DNA from: Chiridota heheva
Taxonomy: Eukaryota > Echinodermata > Holothuroidea > Apodida > Chiridotidae
NCBI GenBank assembly: GCA_020152595.1
Contig: JAIGNY010002305.1
Location: 1,766,001-1,830,000 of the forward strand
Length of the DNA: 64,000 bases
Reading direction: 5' to 3'
Shown: positions 36,900-48,591 of the stretch, piece after piece
How the letters are laid out: each line of letters begins with the position of its first letter
How positions within the stretch are numbered: position 1 is the stretch's first letter
Notes under the pieces: generated by a model
Database searches by the model: none
What the model was told of the DNA's origin: nothing
Seen by the model: the letters and a program-made list of their open reading frames with translations, nothing else
Position numbers and translations under genes: made by a program

Positions 36900-38100
36900 A
36901 CCCCATCCCCAATTTCTGCCCTTCCCTTTTACCAATATGTCCCAAATTTGAATCACTTGTTCCTTAAGCAATAATAAAAGCACACATCAAAACTAATCTA
37001 AATCTAATCATCAGTTCTTGAGATATCTTGATGACAACCAAACAGACAAATGGAGGCGAAAACAGAACCTCTGTCCAACTTTGTTGGCGGAGTTAATAAC
37101 AATCTCCTTAGGCAACCTTGATTACTTTCAGGACAAGCACAACTTCAGATTATTGATATTTGGTTGACTCATTGATCCCTGCCTGTGAGTCAGTAGAAGT
37201 ACAGTACAATTTTGTAGAATAAGTTCAGTGGTCAAGCAAGTTCATCTTGTATGGAAGAGGACAAAAAAGTTAATATAAAAAATCTGTAAAATCTATATTA
37301 TTCTTTACTATTGTACAATAATTAAGGTTATTAGATATTATTTTATAACACTCAATCTACTCTTTCATTTAGATGTAGATTTTTTTGGAAAAGGGTGTTT
37401 CAGCTGACATCACGAGGTCACGTGACTTTGTTTACATCGCCATTTTGTTGGTCAAAACCACTGTCTTCTGCTGTACACCTTTATTAAACTTACATATGTT
37501 TGCATGTTGTTATATCAGATTTTTTAAAGATAATTATGTTGAAATCTTGCTGTGCTGTTGGTTGATGTGTGAAGGGGAATAAAAAGACATTTTTTTGATT
37601 TCCATCTGATCCTGATTGACGTTTGAAGTGGGTTTCTGCTGTACGATGCAACGGCTTTCAACCTATGGTACACTAGGATTTGCAGCGAGCATTTTATATC
37701 TGGTATGTAGGCTTTGTCTAAGTAACGAACAATCAGAAGGCGTAACGTTATTCTACGTATGCCGGTGAAAATATAATTTACTTAAGGAAAATAAGGTGAA
37801 AACAAATCAAAAGCGAGCAAAAAAATGCAATCAGTAAAATTCGCTGAACTGGTACTTGCAGGATAGCATGTATTATGTTTGTTGTATGTGTGATGTGACT
37901 GAGCTGTGTGAAGACACGTGAAACATACGCAAAGGCACTGCCCGGCAAAATTGAGTCCACTAATCCATCTGTTTGTGACAAGGGTCAAAGGCCTACAGTA
38001 GTTTTACTAAACAAATAATTGAATTGAATGGAATTGATGAAGATTAGGGGAATCTACATAATATATATAATATTAACATAATTTTACAGTTAGAAGATTA
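36900..38100 (-). other. RHNO1-like intron
   Basis: Intronic sequence. It holds a TTAA-family left-arm fragment (37215-37265) and a segment with a palindromic E-box plus a GCCAT core (ggtcacgtgac, then catcgccattttg, 37410-37450) that looks promoter-like. No exon is supported. Confidence 0.45.
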
Positions 38101-38105
38101 ATTAC

Positions 38106-38282
38106 CCATGGATAATTCTCCAGGTCCTCAACATACAAGGTATCAACGGTAACAGGATTGGCTGCAGAGATGACCGGGCTGGCAAATTGAAGCGAATAGC
38201 CCAGAGGACTCTCTGTAAAATTCAGGGCGGCTTCTTGGAGTTTTGACTATTTTTTCTTTTCCTTCTTGGCATGATGCTGACT
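38106..38282 (-). CDS. rhno1-like: RHNO1-like, start exon, with apparent frame break
   Basis: On the - strand an acceptor (gattattttcag) opens this exon and a donor (CCATGG|GTAATT) closes it. The ATG at 38272 begins MPRRKRKNSQNSKK, close to the human RHNO1 start MPPRKKRRQPSQK. The exon end in another frame, ALNFTESPLGYSLQ and LYVEDLENYPW, joins in phase 0 to VSPQFD of the next exon. That recreates the (S)WVSPxFD motif which in human RHNO1 is needed for 9-1-1 binding. The two frames differ by one base, and the change must fall between a TAG and a TGA around the CCGCCC run (about 38225-38245). A missing base in that run would restore the frame. The 5'UTR exon was not located. Confidence 0.7.
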
Positions 38283-39164
38283 CTGAAAATAATCAAGATA
38301 TCTTGTTATACCATATATTATTATTAATACTAGACCTACTGGCATGATTAAATTCAAACAGTTTAGTAAAGAAGTTTGCTAATAACATGGTTTACAGAAG
38401 TTTGCTATTTAATGTTTTCATACATTATGATATGTCCAAATTGTTGACGACTTCATCCATTTTCAACATGAAAATATACTGTGCAGTGCAGTTGGAAAAA
38501 CCACTCAGCTGCAAAAAAACTGTGAGCAGAATATTATACTGTGGTACTCGCCACACTTAATAAAGCCTTGCTAAGTTTGGCGAGTGACTTTCTTTGTATT
38601 AAATTTCCAACCCTGACTGTACATACAGCTAATTTTTTTGGAATTAGATGAAAATGTTATTCATGCGTTAACCATCAACAAAATGAAGAAAAATTAACTC
38701 ACTTCAATGCTATGTACACTATAAGGCCAACAAGCAGCAAATATTAAATTTCTACTTTTTTTCTTTTAAGGTACAGTATATGGACAGTTACAAAATTGTC
38801 ATTTTCCCCTTTGAAAAGAACATGAATTTTGTAAAGTACAATTCTCTAATTGTTGAGAAAAAATAAGTTTAAGAAATTTGTAACAATTATACAAAATTTA
38901 TGAAGAATGAAAAGCAAAAAATGTTGAAATTTGCATGCTGTTTTTATTCATTTCTTTTGGAAAAGAAAAAATACAGAAGTTCACTTCTAGTTTCACTGTA
39001 TGCCACCATGCACCACCATACATACACAATATCTATGAGAAAAGTATGACCTCCAATTACAAAAACCATTTAGAAATGGCAAATTAATGAATGACTGATT
39101 GTCAATTCTACACCATTTCTGGGTCAGTTGACAGTTTAAAACGGCCATTCTGCGGATTTTGCAT

Positions 39165-39775
39165 TACACACGCAAACAACAGGTTTTTTCATGCCCACAC
39201 TATTTGCAAAGCAATCACAGGTGACAATGGACATACAAAAAAGCTCTGAAAAGCCACAAATTTCAACATTTAGGAGGTGGGTACAGTAGTAAATTCTTTT
39301 TATCAAAAATCAGATGTGAAAGGAATTCATCTCGTGAATTTTAGGAGGGCATGAGTAGGTTAGGCCAGGGTATTTTTGTATTGGGAATGAATTTCCATCG
39401 AAATGGGGGAATTGCATAGGGAGACTAACATTAATGACCCGTATGGTTCCCATTTCAAGTGTGGCCTATGCTACACTCGAAACACCCAACCATAGGGGTC
39501 CCTAACGTTCGGTTCCCTATGCAGTACCCGCCATTTCCACGAAAATTAATTCATAGAAAAATGCCCTGGTCTGCCCGTACTTATGACTTCGGATAGTTAC
39601 GAGATAAATTTCCTTTGACACCCGATTTTTGATGAAAAGAATCATTACCCACCTCCTGTATGCTAAAATTACCAGCTTTTTTTGAGCAAGTTTTGTACGT
39701 CTGTCATTGTTAACAATCACTCTACAAATGGTGTGGACTTGAAAAAACCTGTCATTTGAGTATGACACAAAATCT
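39165..39775. mobile_element. long fold-back element
   Basis: Two ~260-bp arms (39165-39425 and 39497-39775) are reverse complements at roughly 75-80%. Matching blocks are aacaggttttttcatgccca with tgtcattt..caagtccacacc (inverted), taggaggtgggta with tacccacctcc, and tttttatcaaaaatcaga with gatttttgatgaaaag. The spacer is about 70 bp. No transposase is seen. Confidence 0.75.
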
Positions 39776-40004
39776 GTTAAATGTTTGTTTTAACTGGTTG
39801 GTGTTTCGTGTGGCCTAAGCCCTATACACTTTTCGTGCACATGATGGTACTGAAAACCTTTGATATGTGGGTTTAAATTAGTCACATTTATTGCTTTTGA
39901 ATGCTTAATTAATTTTTAACAGCAGGAATATAAAATATAAGACCTTCAAAATTCCCTTGCCTTAGTGCTAGTGACCGAATATTCATTTTCACAATGTTTG
40001 GTTT

Positions 40005-41135
40005 GGTTTGTTGATGTTTAACGGCACGCGACAGTCAGAGTCAGATGTGCCAAGACGGTGTTAAAAAATTAAGGTGTAAGAGTTAGGGCAGAGAGGAGAT
40101 GGAGGATTGAGAGGGAGAAAATAGGGTGAATTTGCGAGAAAAATTCATAGGTGAAAAGAGAGGGATGCGTAAGGTTAGGTGTAGAAGGGAAGAGAAAGTA
40201 AGATTAGATATGGTGGAAGAGGTTGTTGTTGCAGGAAGTTGATAATTTGGAGGAAAAGATTGTTTTTTAATAGATCCAAGATTGAGGTGGGTTTGGAGAG
40301 AAGAGACCTGGAGTTCAGGTATATGGGACAGGCTAAGAGGATATGCTTGATGAAGAGTTTAGTGTTGCAGGGGATGCCGGAAAGGAGAGGGGAGTGGGTG
40401 GGAGAGGAGTGATTGAGGCGGATGCGGGTGACAATGACGTATTCCCTGCAATAGCGACTGTGCAGGAGGGTGTTGGTCCCGATTTTGGGTTCGATGGTGT
40501 GAAGTTTGGTACTGGTTTCGGGATTCCAAGAGTCTTGCCAGGTCTTACTGATGTAAATGGAGATGGAGAGACTCAGATGGAGGTCTGAGTGCGGAATTGG
40601 AAAATGAGAAATGTTAATTCACAGAACTTTGTTGGTGGCTCTGTCGTTGCCAGGGATGCCAACATGGCTGGGGATCCAGAAAAAGAAAATTTTCCTCCCT
40701 AAGGAGGAATGACCATGAAGTTTGTTGAGGATTTGTAGAATTAGAGGGTTGGGCCAGAGTAGCTATATCCCACAATACACTTCTTGACATACAGGTGGCG
40801 TGTACGTAAGGCCGCAGATCAGTAAACAACAGCAATCACACAATGTCAGCATACAGCAATGGGTTAAAGTGAAAGAAATTACTGCCAAACGATTCCATAA
40901 CTAGGGCAACAGTATGTTGAGGACGCCAGTGCAGAGTGAGTACGGATTTACAGTCAGAGAAGATGACGAAACGGGGGTGGAAGGAGAGTTATATGAAATT
41001 TAAGGCCAGGAGAAAGGCTTTTGCTTTAGCAGAGTGGATATGAGGTTCTGTCGGGCAGCCTTGAGGAGAGGGGGAGGCCAGGCCGAAGCAGCGGCTGCAG
41101 AGGAGCCTTCCCGTGTGAAGCCGTCGGTGAAGAGG
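40005..41135 (-). mobile_element. decayed non-LTR retrotransposon, RNase H and 3' end
   Basis: On the - strand the broken frames read FLFTDG and SAAAASAWP, then FVIFSDCKSVL, then FFWIPSHVGIPGNDRATN. This order is typical of the RNase H domain of I/Jockey-group LINEs. A C-terminal tail with KHILLACPIY follows, and a 3' end with gccgttaaacatcaacaaacc. Several frameshifts and stops show it is inactive. A second 3' end of the same family is at 8820-9125. Confidence 0.75.
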
Positions 41136-41599
41136 AAGGAGTCTTTTCAATGGCAAATCTGCAATAAATGATTAAATATGCCTATCCTTTCAAAATACAA
41201 AACATAATCTATTAAAGATTTGTGATCTGCAAAGACGTGTGTGACTTTAATATTTTTCATTTTTTAGCAAAACAAATATTAAAGGAATTTTTTTTACCTT
41301 CAGCAAATTACACTAATTTTCGCGAAACTAGTACGCAGGTAAAATCCAAAAAGAACCACTTCTGCAACTACAATTCTAACGATAGTTTCAAGCAAACCAA
41401 ACTAAAATTCCAACCAATAGTCGCCCAAGTGATTTTGTTTGGTAAAAGGGTTAGATGTTTGGAAAGGTTGGATAATGAATAAAGGACATAAATCCCTAAA
41501 TGATAAATATTAATAATAATACTAGACATACAAATTTCCAGATAGCTCAAATATGACAGATGATATCTTTAATTATTTGTTACCGACCGTGCATAAAAG

Positions 41600-41820
41600 A
41601 AGACAGATTCCAATTGGTTGTTTCTTCAATGATCTCGTATCTCGTGACCGTAAGAACCAATGAGCATACATATAAGAAAGCTATCTACGTCCATTGTAGA
41701 TGACGTCAGGCAAGAATTTTCATGCAACGTCATTGGTTGATTTTTTTCATCTGAAAGGAATTTTAAATCAGTTCACTGTTCCGATCGAAGTTCGAGAGCG
41801 TTTTGCAAAAAAGATGAGGT
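41600..41820. promoter_or_regulatory. likely FOXM1 (possibly RHNO1/FOXM1) promoter
   Basis: Contains CCAAT at 41610-41614 and 41657-41661, an inverted CCAAT (ATTGG) at 41732-41736, a perfect CRE TGACGTCA at 41701-41708, and a TTTAAA (CHR-like) at 41762-41767. Multiple CCAAT boxes plus a CHR are the known layout of G2/M promoters, including vertebrate FOXM1. A possible 5'UTR exon ends at GATGAG|GTAGAG (41818/41819), 2 kb before the coding start exon. The location between the divergent genes is suggestive, but no transcript start is visible. Confidence 0.45.
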
Positions 41821-41829
41821 AGAGCAGTA

Positions 41830-43280
41830 AGCTGTAGCCTAATTGATAAATAGTAAGGTGTTCTTCATAACAGCACGTTTAGACTATCTTTTTCATGTTG
41901 TGTCATGAGTCCTAATTCGATTTTTGTTTACCCATCTCTCTCTCCAATTTTGCTGCTGTGCTAGGAACTTACGTTAGGCTAGTCTTGAGTGCTAATGCAT
42001 AAGTTAACGCTAAAGTTAGGCTCATAATATTCCTACATGTCATAAGTCCAGTCAGTGCTCCTGTGTAGACACGATCGCTAATACATAACCTTTTCTACAG
42101 TACTGTGGTTACAAAAGAATGAAAATTAACACTGAAGCCCTTAAGTTAATTCTTTTAACTCAACTCACATTTGCCGGAGACTCCCTTCTTTGTATATTTA
42201 TAAGCCACAGTATTTGTTATACAAAGGTACTAGGTGCTTCTCGATCATGACGTCGTCGTGGACATTTCTTTGGTTTTTTGCAAATTGCAGTTTGTAGGAT
42301 GTGTATTGGGGTGAAAAATTCATCGTTTTGTACATCTCATTGGAAAAAAATAATAAATACAGTGGCATAAAGAAAGAAAAGTCTCCGGCGAATTTGAGTA
42401 AAGTAAAAAATGTGATTAAGATTCGAAAGGGGTCAAAAAGAGGAATTTTTACATACAATTTGGGATTCGCACTAGGAGATTTACTCAGATTATAGGTTGC
42501 CATAGCGCTAGGAACACCTGTGTCTGTGGGTAGGTATACTGCAACTGTATGGACTTTTGTTAAAAATAGCCTTCAAACACCATCTGTCTGCTCTTTCAGT
42601 TCTCCCCACACAGCCCTTGAATTTTTGACTTCAGAAAAAAAAATATGCACATGTTTTTACTTGAGAGTTGACTCCAGACTCAAGTGGAAAGTTTGTTTTC
42701 TTAGAAAAAACAGAATTGAAAATATAACTGAAATTACCTCAGTTTTGTTGATATCACTGCAATTTTGATATGTATTTCTTTAAAAGTTGAGAGAAAAGTA
42801 CGCTGAATCTTGTCACTTAATCTAATCTCTTCCATGAAGAAGATCTTTGGCTAAATCCAACAATTTTGGTAACCACTATCATTATTAACTATTTCTGATT
42901 CTAGGTCAGGTGCACATTTTCAATAAATTTTAGTTTTCTTCATTAAAAAGTTAAGAAAAGTGAAGTTCCTGAAAGCCTTTTATTGAGTATTAACATAACT
43001 TCATAAGAAAACTACTTCATATTGTAACTTCAGCATTTTGTAAATATTTTTGTATCATTTCCTCCATCAAATAGATTGGTGCACATTTTCCAGACGGGGA
43101 CTATTTTGTAGATCTTAGCTCACATTTAAGCTCATATCTGAAGCCTCCGTACAATACAAGTCTTAAATACATTGGGTCGGTGGAATTAACCTTCGTCAGT
43201 AATCGACAGAGACATGATGACACCACCCATTGGAACACACATAATTTATACAAGAACGCTTGTAACTTCTTGTTAGGAGC
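41830..43280 (+). other. FOXM1-like 5' intron, no exon seen
   Basis: AT-rich sequence without supported exons. Short open frames at 42198-42768 have no recognisable motifs. Confidence 0.4.
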
Positions 43281-43289
43281 ATCCTTTTT

Positions 43290-43625
43290 TCAGACATCGC
43301 TATCAAGTGAAAATCAGGAAACTCATGAATTTCATATATGTGTATTGATTTAAAAAAAAAAATTCCCACAAAGAAAGGGCAAAACTTAATATTTCACATT
43401 GTGATGTGAAATAGTGCCTTACTGTTAGACTGCCGTTCATGCCTGGCAGCACCCCACGTGTCTGAGAACCAGCATGCTGCTAAACTTGGGACCTGATGAA
43501 GAGGATTAAAATGAGAAAACCTGTTTTAATGACTGAAATAACCACCACCCACCACATGTATATGCAACATCAAAATTTTGCTGAGTTTCAACATCATTGA
43601 TATTCTGTTTTTAATATTTGGAAAG
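43290..43625. repeat. dispersed repeat, inverted partner of 35935-36265
   Basis: Reverse complement of 35935-36265 at about 75-80%. It includes a strong short palindrome, aatatttcacattgtgatgtgaaat. It lies 190 bp upstream of the FOXM1-like start exon. Confidence 0.75.
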
Positions 43626-43812
43626 TGATTTGTCTTGCTTAAATTTATTGCATTGGAAGGGAGGGGGGGAGTGCAGCACTGCATATTTATGATCTAACAT
43701 TTCAGGATTTATTGTTTTCATTTTCTACTTACATTCCTGCTGTCCATAGTTCTTTAAGAACGACATATGTATATGACATGTGTTTAATACTTTTCATCAC
43801 TATCTTTTCAAG

Positions 43813-44239
43813 GAAAGCAGCTGGAGAATTGGTCAGTAAATATTCAGCAAGATGTCAAATATCATAGTGAAGGCTGCGGAGGAATCAGAAATAATAGAAT
43901 TGTCAGATGCTATTCAGACCATCTTAGATGACGATGGGAAAGAGAATGAGCCACTCCTGCCCTCAAGTTACTTATCAGGGACCGAACTTAAATCTCCCCG
44001 TGCAAGATACATTAACGCCATTTTAGAGGATTCCAACGTGGATAACACTCCACATGATGGCAAGGTAATCAATTCGTCAAGAAGCTTTTGTAGACGTTTG
44101 GACAAAAGCGCCACCACCCCAAATAGGAAACGTGAGCGTCACCTGAACAGCGTCAATATACTGTGCAGATCTAAGAAGAGACGGTTAGAGAGAAGAAATT
44201 CAGAAAATTCCCTGCTGTCTAAATCGCGTATGTCACCAG
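43813..44239 (+). CDS. foxm1-like: FOXM1-like, start exon (N-terminal regulatory region)
   Basis: FOXM1 is a forkhead transcription factor that drives G2/M genes with the MuvB complex. Acceptor actatcttttcaag precedes the exon. The ATG at 43852 follows an in-frame TAA at 43837, so the start is secure. It encodes 129 residues: an acidic N-terminus, a KEN box (residues 30-32, GKENEP; human FOXM1 also carries an N-terminal KEN/D-box used by APC/C-Cdh1), several SP/TP sites and a basic patch (NRKRERH, SKKRRLERR) that could act in nuclear import. Donor CCAG|GTAAGT, phase 1. This exon alone would not identify the gene; the downstream exons do. Confidence 0.85.
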
Positions 44240-44525
44240 GTAAGTAAGTAACATATTGTAAGGTAAAGCTAAAGTAAAATATTTGTAACTTTCTACACGT
44301 TGACCAATTGTTAGATTAAAAAGTTAACCAGAATGTGTTTTTTTGCAATTTCAGACAGTCAAGACAGGAGTTTAAATAAAAGTCTGCCACAAAATCAAAT
44401 ATTTTCCTATTTGAAATAAAGTTCTTTTCCTACCTACCCACCCAAGATTTTGAGAAACTCACATATATTATATTTTGGCTAATAGGCATCATATTGTAAG
44501 TTAGGCATGCTCCAGTTAAGTTCAG

Positions 44526-44807
44526 CAGACCCCTAGCTTTGCCCGCCCTGCCCTCAGCAGAAAAAATGTATAATTTATTTTTATTTTAAGACCTAATAAA
44601 TTTCATAAATGAAATAACTTACATGGATACAGAAGAGATATTGATAGCATAGTAAGCAATTGTCTTGTTTGGCTAATGACTGGTCCTAGTTTCATTCTGG
44701 GGCGCCCTGGAATCTACGCCGAAAAGACGCAGTGCTTCGTGCGCACATTAATGAGCCCCTCGACAAGTCTAGTACCCTGCCCCTTTTTAAATCAAGCTAG
44801 GGGTCTG
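44526..44807. mobile_element. TIR element CAGACCCCTAGCTT, copy 2, with TSD
   Basis: Begins cagacccctagctttgcccg and ends aaatcaagctaggggtctg. A 7-bp AGTTCAG lies directly outside both ends, a clear target-site duplication. Short TIRs and a 7-8 bp duplication suggest a non-autonomous hAT-type element. It lies in the first FOXM1-like coding intron. Confidence 0.85.
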
Positions 44808-44871
44808 AGTTCAGTATGCCTTTGGTTTGTTGCTGTATACATTATATCTCAAAGCATAAAGTAGTTCCAAA

Positions 44872-45680
44872 TAGTGTTTACACGGGTACCCGAAATATCC
44901 GGGTACGCGACCGATTGAGTTGCTACCCGGTTCCGAAAATACAACCCGGGTATGGATTTTTAAAATATTACCAATTACAAGCTGTTTCTGTTTAAGAATT
45001 GTATATTAATAAGAATAAATCTTATCTTACAAGAATTATAAAAGTGTTTGTTTTCTTTCTATTCCAACGCAATGCAATAAAACAATCATAAAATATTGTC
45101 ACGGATCGCAGAAATGATGTTGAATGAGTGATGTGGCTAGTAACGTAGGTACGCTAGTATTACTACATGTACTAGTAGCACAAAACTTAAACTCTCTAAA
45201 CTTCACTGTAAAAAAAAGATATACAAACCAGCACGCAACAAGCAGTGTGTGTAGTATGCTGCAGAAAAAATATATTGCGAACTTTGAGGTTGTACATTAT
45301 TAAGCTATTTTGAAAGCATGTCTGCTATTTGCTGGAAAAAAATGTAACACCTATTATGAACCAATCACAGGTTGTGTTTAAATGAAATTGTTACGTGCTA
45401 CTGAGCGTGCACATAACAGAACTGTGGAATCGCGTATTATTCCAGAAAACACCCGTTCCATGAAATTTTGTGGAATTGATAGAAACATTTGTATTTTATT
45501 TCTTTATTCACAAAAACAAAGATACGATTAAAAAAACAAGATTTTACAAGGTACATTGTTAGATTTTAAGACATACTACTTTCGCGAAAAGTATTGAAAA
45601 GGCCTTGCGGCAGGTCGGATACCCGACCGATGATGCAGGTCGGGTACCTGGTCCGATTTTTGGACCCGGTGCAAACACTA
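44872..45680. mobile_element. hAT-like TIR element (TAGTGTTT..AAACACTA)
   Basis: Left end tagtgtttacacgggtaccc and right end gacccggtgcaaacacta are inverted, with further inverted blocks (ggtcgggtacc, cgggtacgcgaccgattga). Flanks gttccaaa and attccata match at 6 of 8 positions, a plausible old 8-bp duplication. The interior is non-coding. Confidence 0.75.
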
Positions 45681-45884
45681 ATTCCATAACAAATTGTTCA
45701 TGAAGCATTGGCCTCCTTTTCTTAAATTGATATTGTAATAACTATGTTATTCAGTTTCTGTTAGGAAACTCTTCGGCGGGCAGGCAGACATAGCATCATT
45801 TTTGTCTGCCTGCATAAGATTCCTGGTTTTCATGGACAGGTGTATATCATATGTGATTTGTTTTCTGATCCATACTGTACAGGT

Positions 45885-46090
45885 ACATGCCAGACTTTTA
45901 GTGTGAGTATATTTGTTCGAGTACGAGTACATGGCCATGAGTACGATTACAAGTCCATCAATTTTCATTTTGCTGAGCACGAGTACATGGCTACGAGTAC
46001 GAGTACAAAAAATTGTACTCAAGTACGAGTGCAGATCATGAGTACGAGTGCAGATCATGAGTACGAGTGCAAATCATGAGTACAAGCAAT
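45885..46090. repeat. GAGTAC-rich tandem repeat, left part
   Basis: Irregular units of acgagtacatgg, then four near-identical 18-19 bp units (catgagtacgagtgcagat) at about 46020-46085. The outer end, acatgccagacttttagtg, is mirrored by ctacaagtctggtacatg at 48175-48192. Confidence 0.75.
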
Positions 46091-46970
46091 TATGTGTAAT
46101 CATTAACGTTACATACATGTTAACTTTAATAGGAAAGTGCTGAATAAGTGATGATAAAAAGAGGAACAACACAATGAAATAAAGATGATTAAGAGTTTAT
46201 GAATATGATAATGGTGCAAATGATGATGATAATGACAATGAAGATGGTATTGTGCAGACCCCTAGCTTTGCTGTTTCACAGGGGCGGTTCTTCCCGCCCC
46301 TCCGTGTTCCCGCCTTGTCCCCCTGGGGGTCCGCCCTGCCCCTCATGAGAACAAAATGTTTTTGTTTTTTTCTAAAGATTTATTTCTATTTTGAACTATA
46401 TGAAATTATATGAACTCAAGGTAATCTGATTTTTGTATTGCTGGTTTTTCATTTGGGGCACGCCCCTCCCCCCTCCCTTTCTTAGCGATGCCACTGGGTC
46501 CCACAATTTTGAACCCATTTTAACCTCAATTAACATTGTCAATGATGCAACTTGTAAGTTTATTGCAGATGTTAAAGTGAAATAATCCTCTTTAATTAAC
46601 ATATCTCCTGGATGGATAGCATCACTAGCTTATAGGCTATAAATAATGCGTTGCTATTGAATTAATTTATATAGTATGAAAATTCAAACAAAACTGACAT
46701 GCTTGAATACATCAAATGAATGACTTAGATAACAAGTTCTTATATAAGTAAATAGTTTAAACTTATTATGGAGGTAATTTATTTGATATAGTTTTAATAT
46801 AGTTTTTATATATTCAATAATTGCAAAGATTATATGGTTATAACAATTGGTGCCTTTTTTCCAATGACAAAGTTGTATGCCCTATTGTAGGTAATAACTT
46901 TATTAGAGACAGATAAGTTTGCTATTAATGGCTACCTGTTTATACTTATCACAATATTGTTTGTCTTGGC

Positions 46971-47874
46971 TATTCAAGTTGAGTTGTCAAATTTAAAGTG
47001 ATTAAAAATTGTAAACATTGAACATTTAGATTACTACAAGAGTAATCTTCATGAGTCCTTACATATCTTTATCAATATAACTTCTTTACACAAAAAAATG
47101 AAATAATAATCTGTGAACATCTTTTAAAAAAAGTAAATTAATGAAAAAGATAATAAAAATTGTTTCAGTAAAATATTTCAGGCTGATTAATTTGATTTAT
47201 CAATCAGAAATGTTTATATGCCTACTCTACAAGTAATCACACTGGATAGTACTGTTCCTAGGGTAAAGGAAAAGATGGATGTGCTAAAAGTAGTTGTAGA
47301 ATTAATTAATTAAAATAATAATTTGATTAAATTTGTCTTGGCTATTCAAGTTGAGTTGTCAAATTTAAAGTGATTAAAAATTGTAAACATTGAACATTTA
47401 AATTACTACAAGAATGCAGGTCTATCTCATGAGTCTCTACATATCTTCATCAATATAACTTCTTTACACACAAAAAAAAATAATCTGTGAACATCTTTTT
47501 TAAAAGAAGTAAATTGATGAAAAGATTTTAAAAAAATTGTTTCAGTAAAATATTTCAGGCTGATTAATTTGATTTATCAATCAGAAAAGTGTATATGGCT
47601 ACTCTACAAGCAATCACATTGAATAGTACTGTTCCTAGGGTATAGGAAAAGATGGATATGCTAAAAGCAGTTGTAGAATTAATTAAAATAATAATTTAGT
47701 TAAAATTTACTAATAAAAAAAACCTAAAAGATACAACTGAAAGATATATAAGGACAGAAGATATTTACTGTAAGGACTCCTGAAGAAAGACCTGCATTCT
47801 TGTAGTAATTTGAATGATCAATGTTTACAATTTTTAATCACTTTAAATTTGACAACTGAACTTGAATAGCCAAC
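46971..47874. repeat. 362-bp direct tandem duplication plus inverted end
   Basis: Unit 1 (46971-47332) and unit 2 (47333 to about 47707) are about 93% alike, from ttgtcttggctattcaagtt to attaaaataataattt. The unit start then recurs inverted at 47790-47874 (ttgtagtaatttgaatgatc to aacttgaatagcca). Mobile or palindromic origin is likely. No genes. Confidence 0.88.
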
Positions 47875-48055
47875 AGACCTCCGTGGACTAGTGGTTAGAG
47901 CTTTGTCCTTTCACCCGCATGTCCCAGGTTCGTGTCCTGGTGCGTCTGCAAGCAGTGAGTTCACAACTGGTTATCAAATGCGGTGGCCCTCTTGATATTA
48001 TGTCCAGCACTGGATGCTTTTGGGACCTTAAACCTTGCTATGCTATGCTAACTAA
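47875..48055 (+). mobile_element. tRNA-derived SINE
   Basis: The tRNA-like head (47875-47950) has A-box-like tggactagtggttagagct and B-box ggttcgtgtcc with paired flanks (cccagg/cctgg). A ~100-nt tail ends ccttgctatgctatgctaac. No intact acceptor stem, so not a functional tRNA. Confidence 0.75.
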
Positions 48056-48195
48056 AAAACCATGAGTATGAGTAGGAGTCCAAAGGCTATTAGTACGAGT
48101 AAGAGTCCAACAGTCATAAGTACGAGACGAGTATAGGCATGAGTACACAAAAATGTACTCGATTATACGGAGTACTACAAGTCTGGTACATGCTG
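48056..48195. repeat. GAGTAC-rich tandem repeat, right part
   Basis: catgagtatgagtaggagtc-type units, ending in tacaagtctggtacatgctg, the inverted match of the sequence at 45880-45905. It is probably the right end of one element later filled by the tandem duplication and the SINE. Confidence 0.65.
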
Positions 48196-48591
48196 TTGGC
48201 TCCCCTGACCCAGAATTATATGTGTTTAATAGGAAACTCCACAGAAACCTTTTTTTTTTTTAATAGACCAATAAATTTTAAGATTATAAATCTCCATTCC
48301 ATGCAAACCTTATACTGTTGCTAATGTAAGTATCATGAAATCACTTGTCCCATCTTCTAGGGTCAACCTCAAATTATATGCTGTCCTGGCGTCGCCAGCG
48401 ACCTCAATTTCTTTTGGACAATCATAATTTTAGTGCAGTTTGTATCAAACAATATGTTCATCAAATGTCAAGGCAACCCGATTCTCTTTCTGGATAACAA
48501 GAAGTGGTGAGTTTAATGCCGGATGGCTAAGTTGTCTTCAGCTTGATTTGTCGAACCCTGTGTAAAGATACTGAATTATTTTTCTTTGCAG

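Noticed and set aside
41222-41550. Open frames flanking the putative promoter
   Set aside because: No splice context, motifs or homology recognised; composition matches non-coding AT-rich DNA.
45747-46079. Cys/Thr-rich frames on both strands
   Set aside because: Produced by GAGTAC-type tandem repeats.
47875-47950. Functional tRNA gene
   Set aside because: A and B boxes are present but the acceptor stem does not pair and a SINE tail follows directly.
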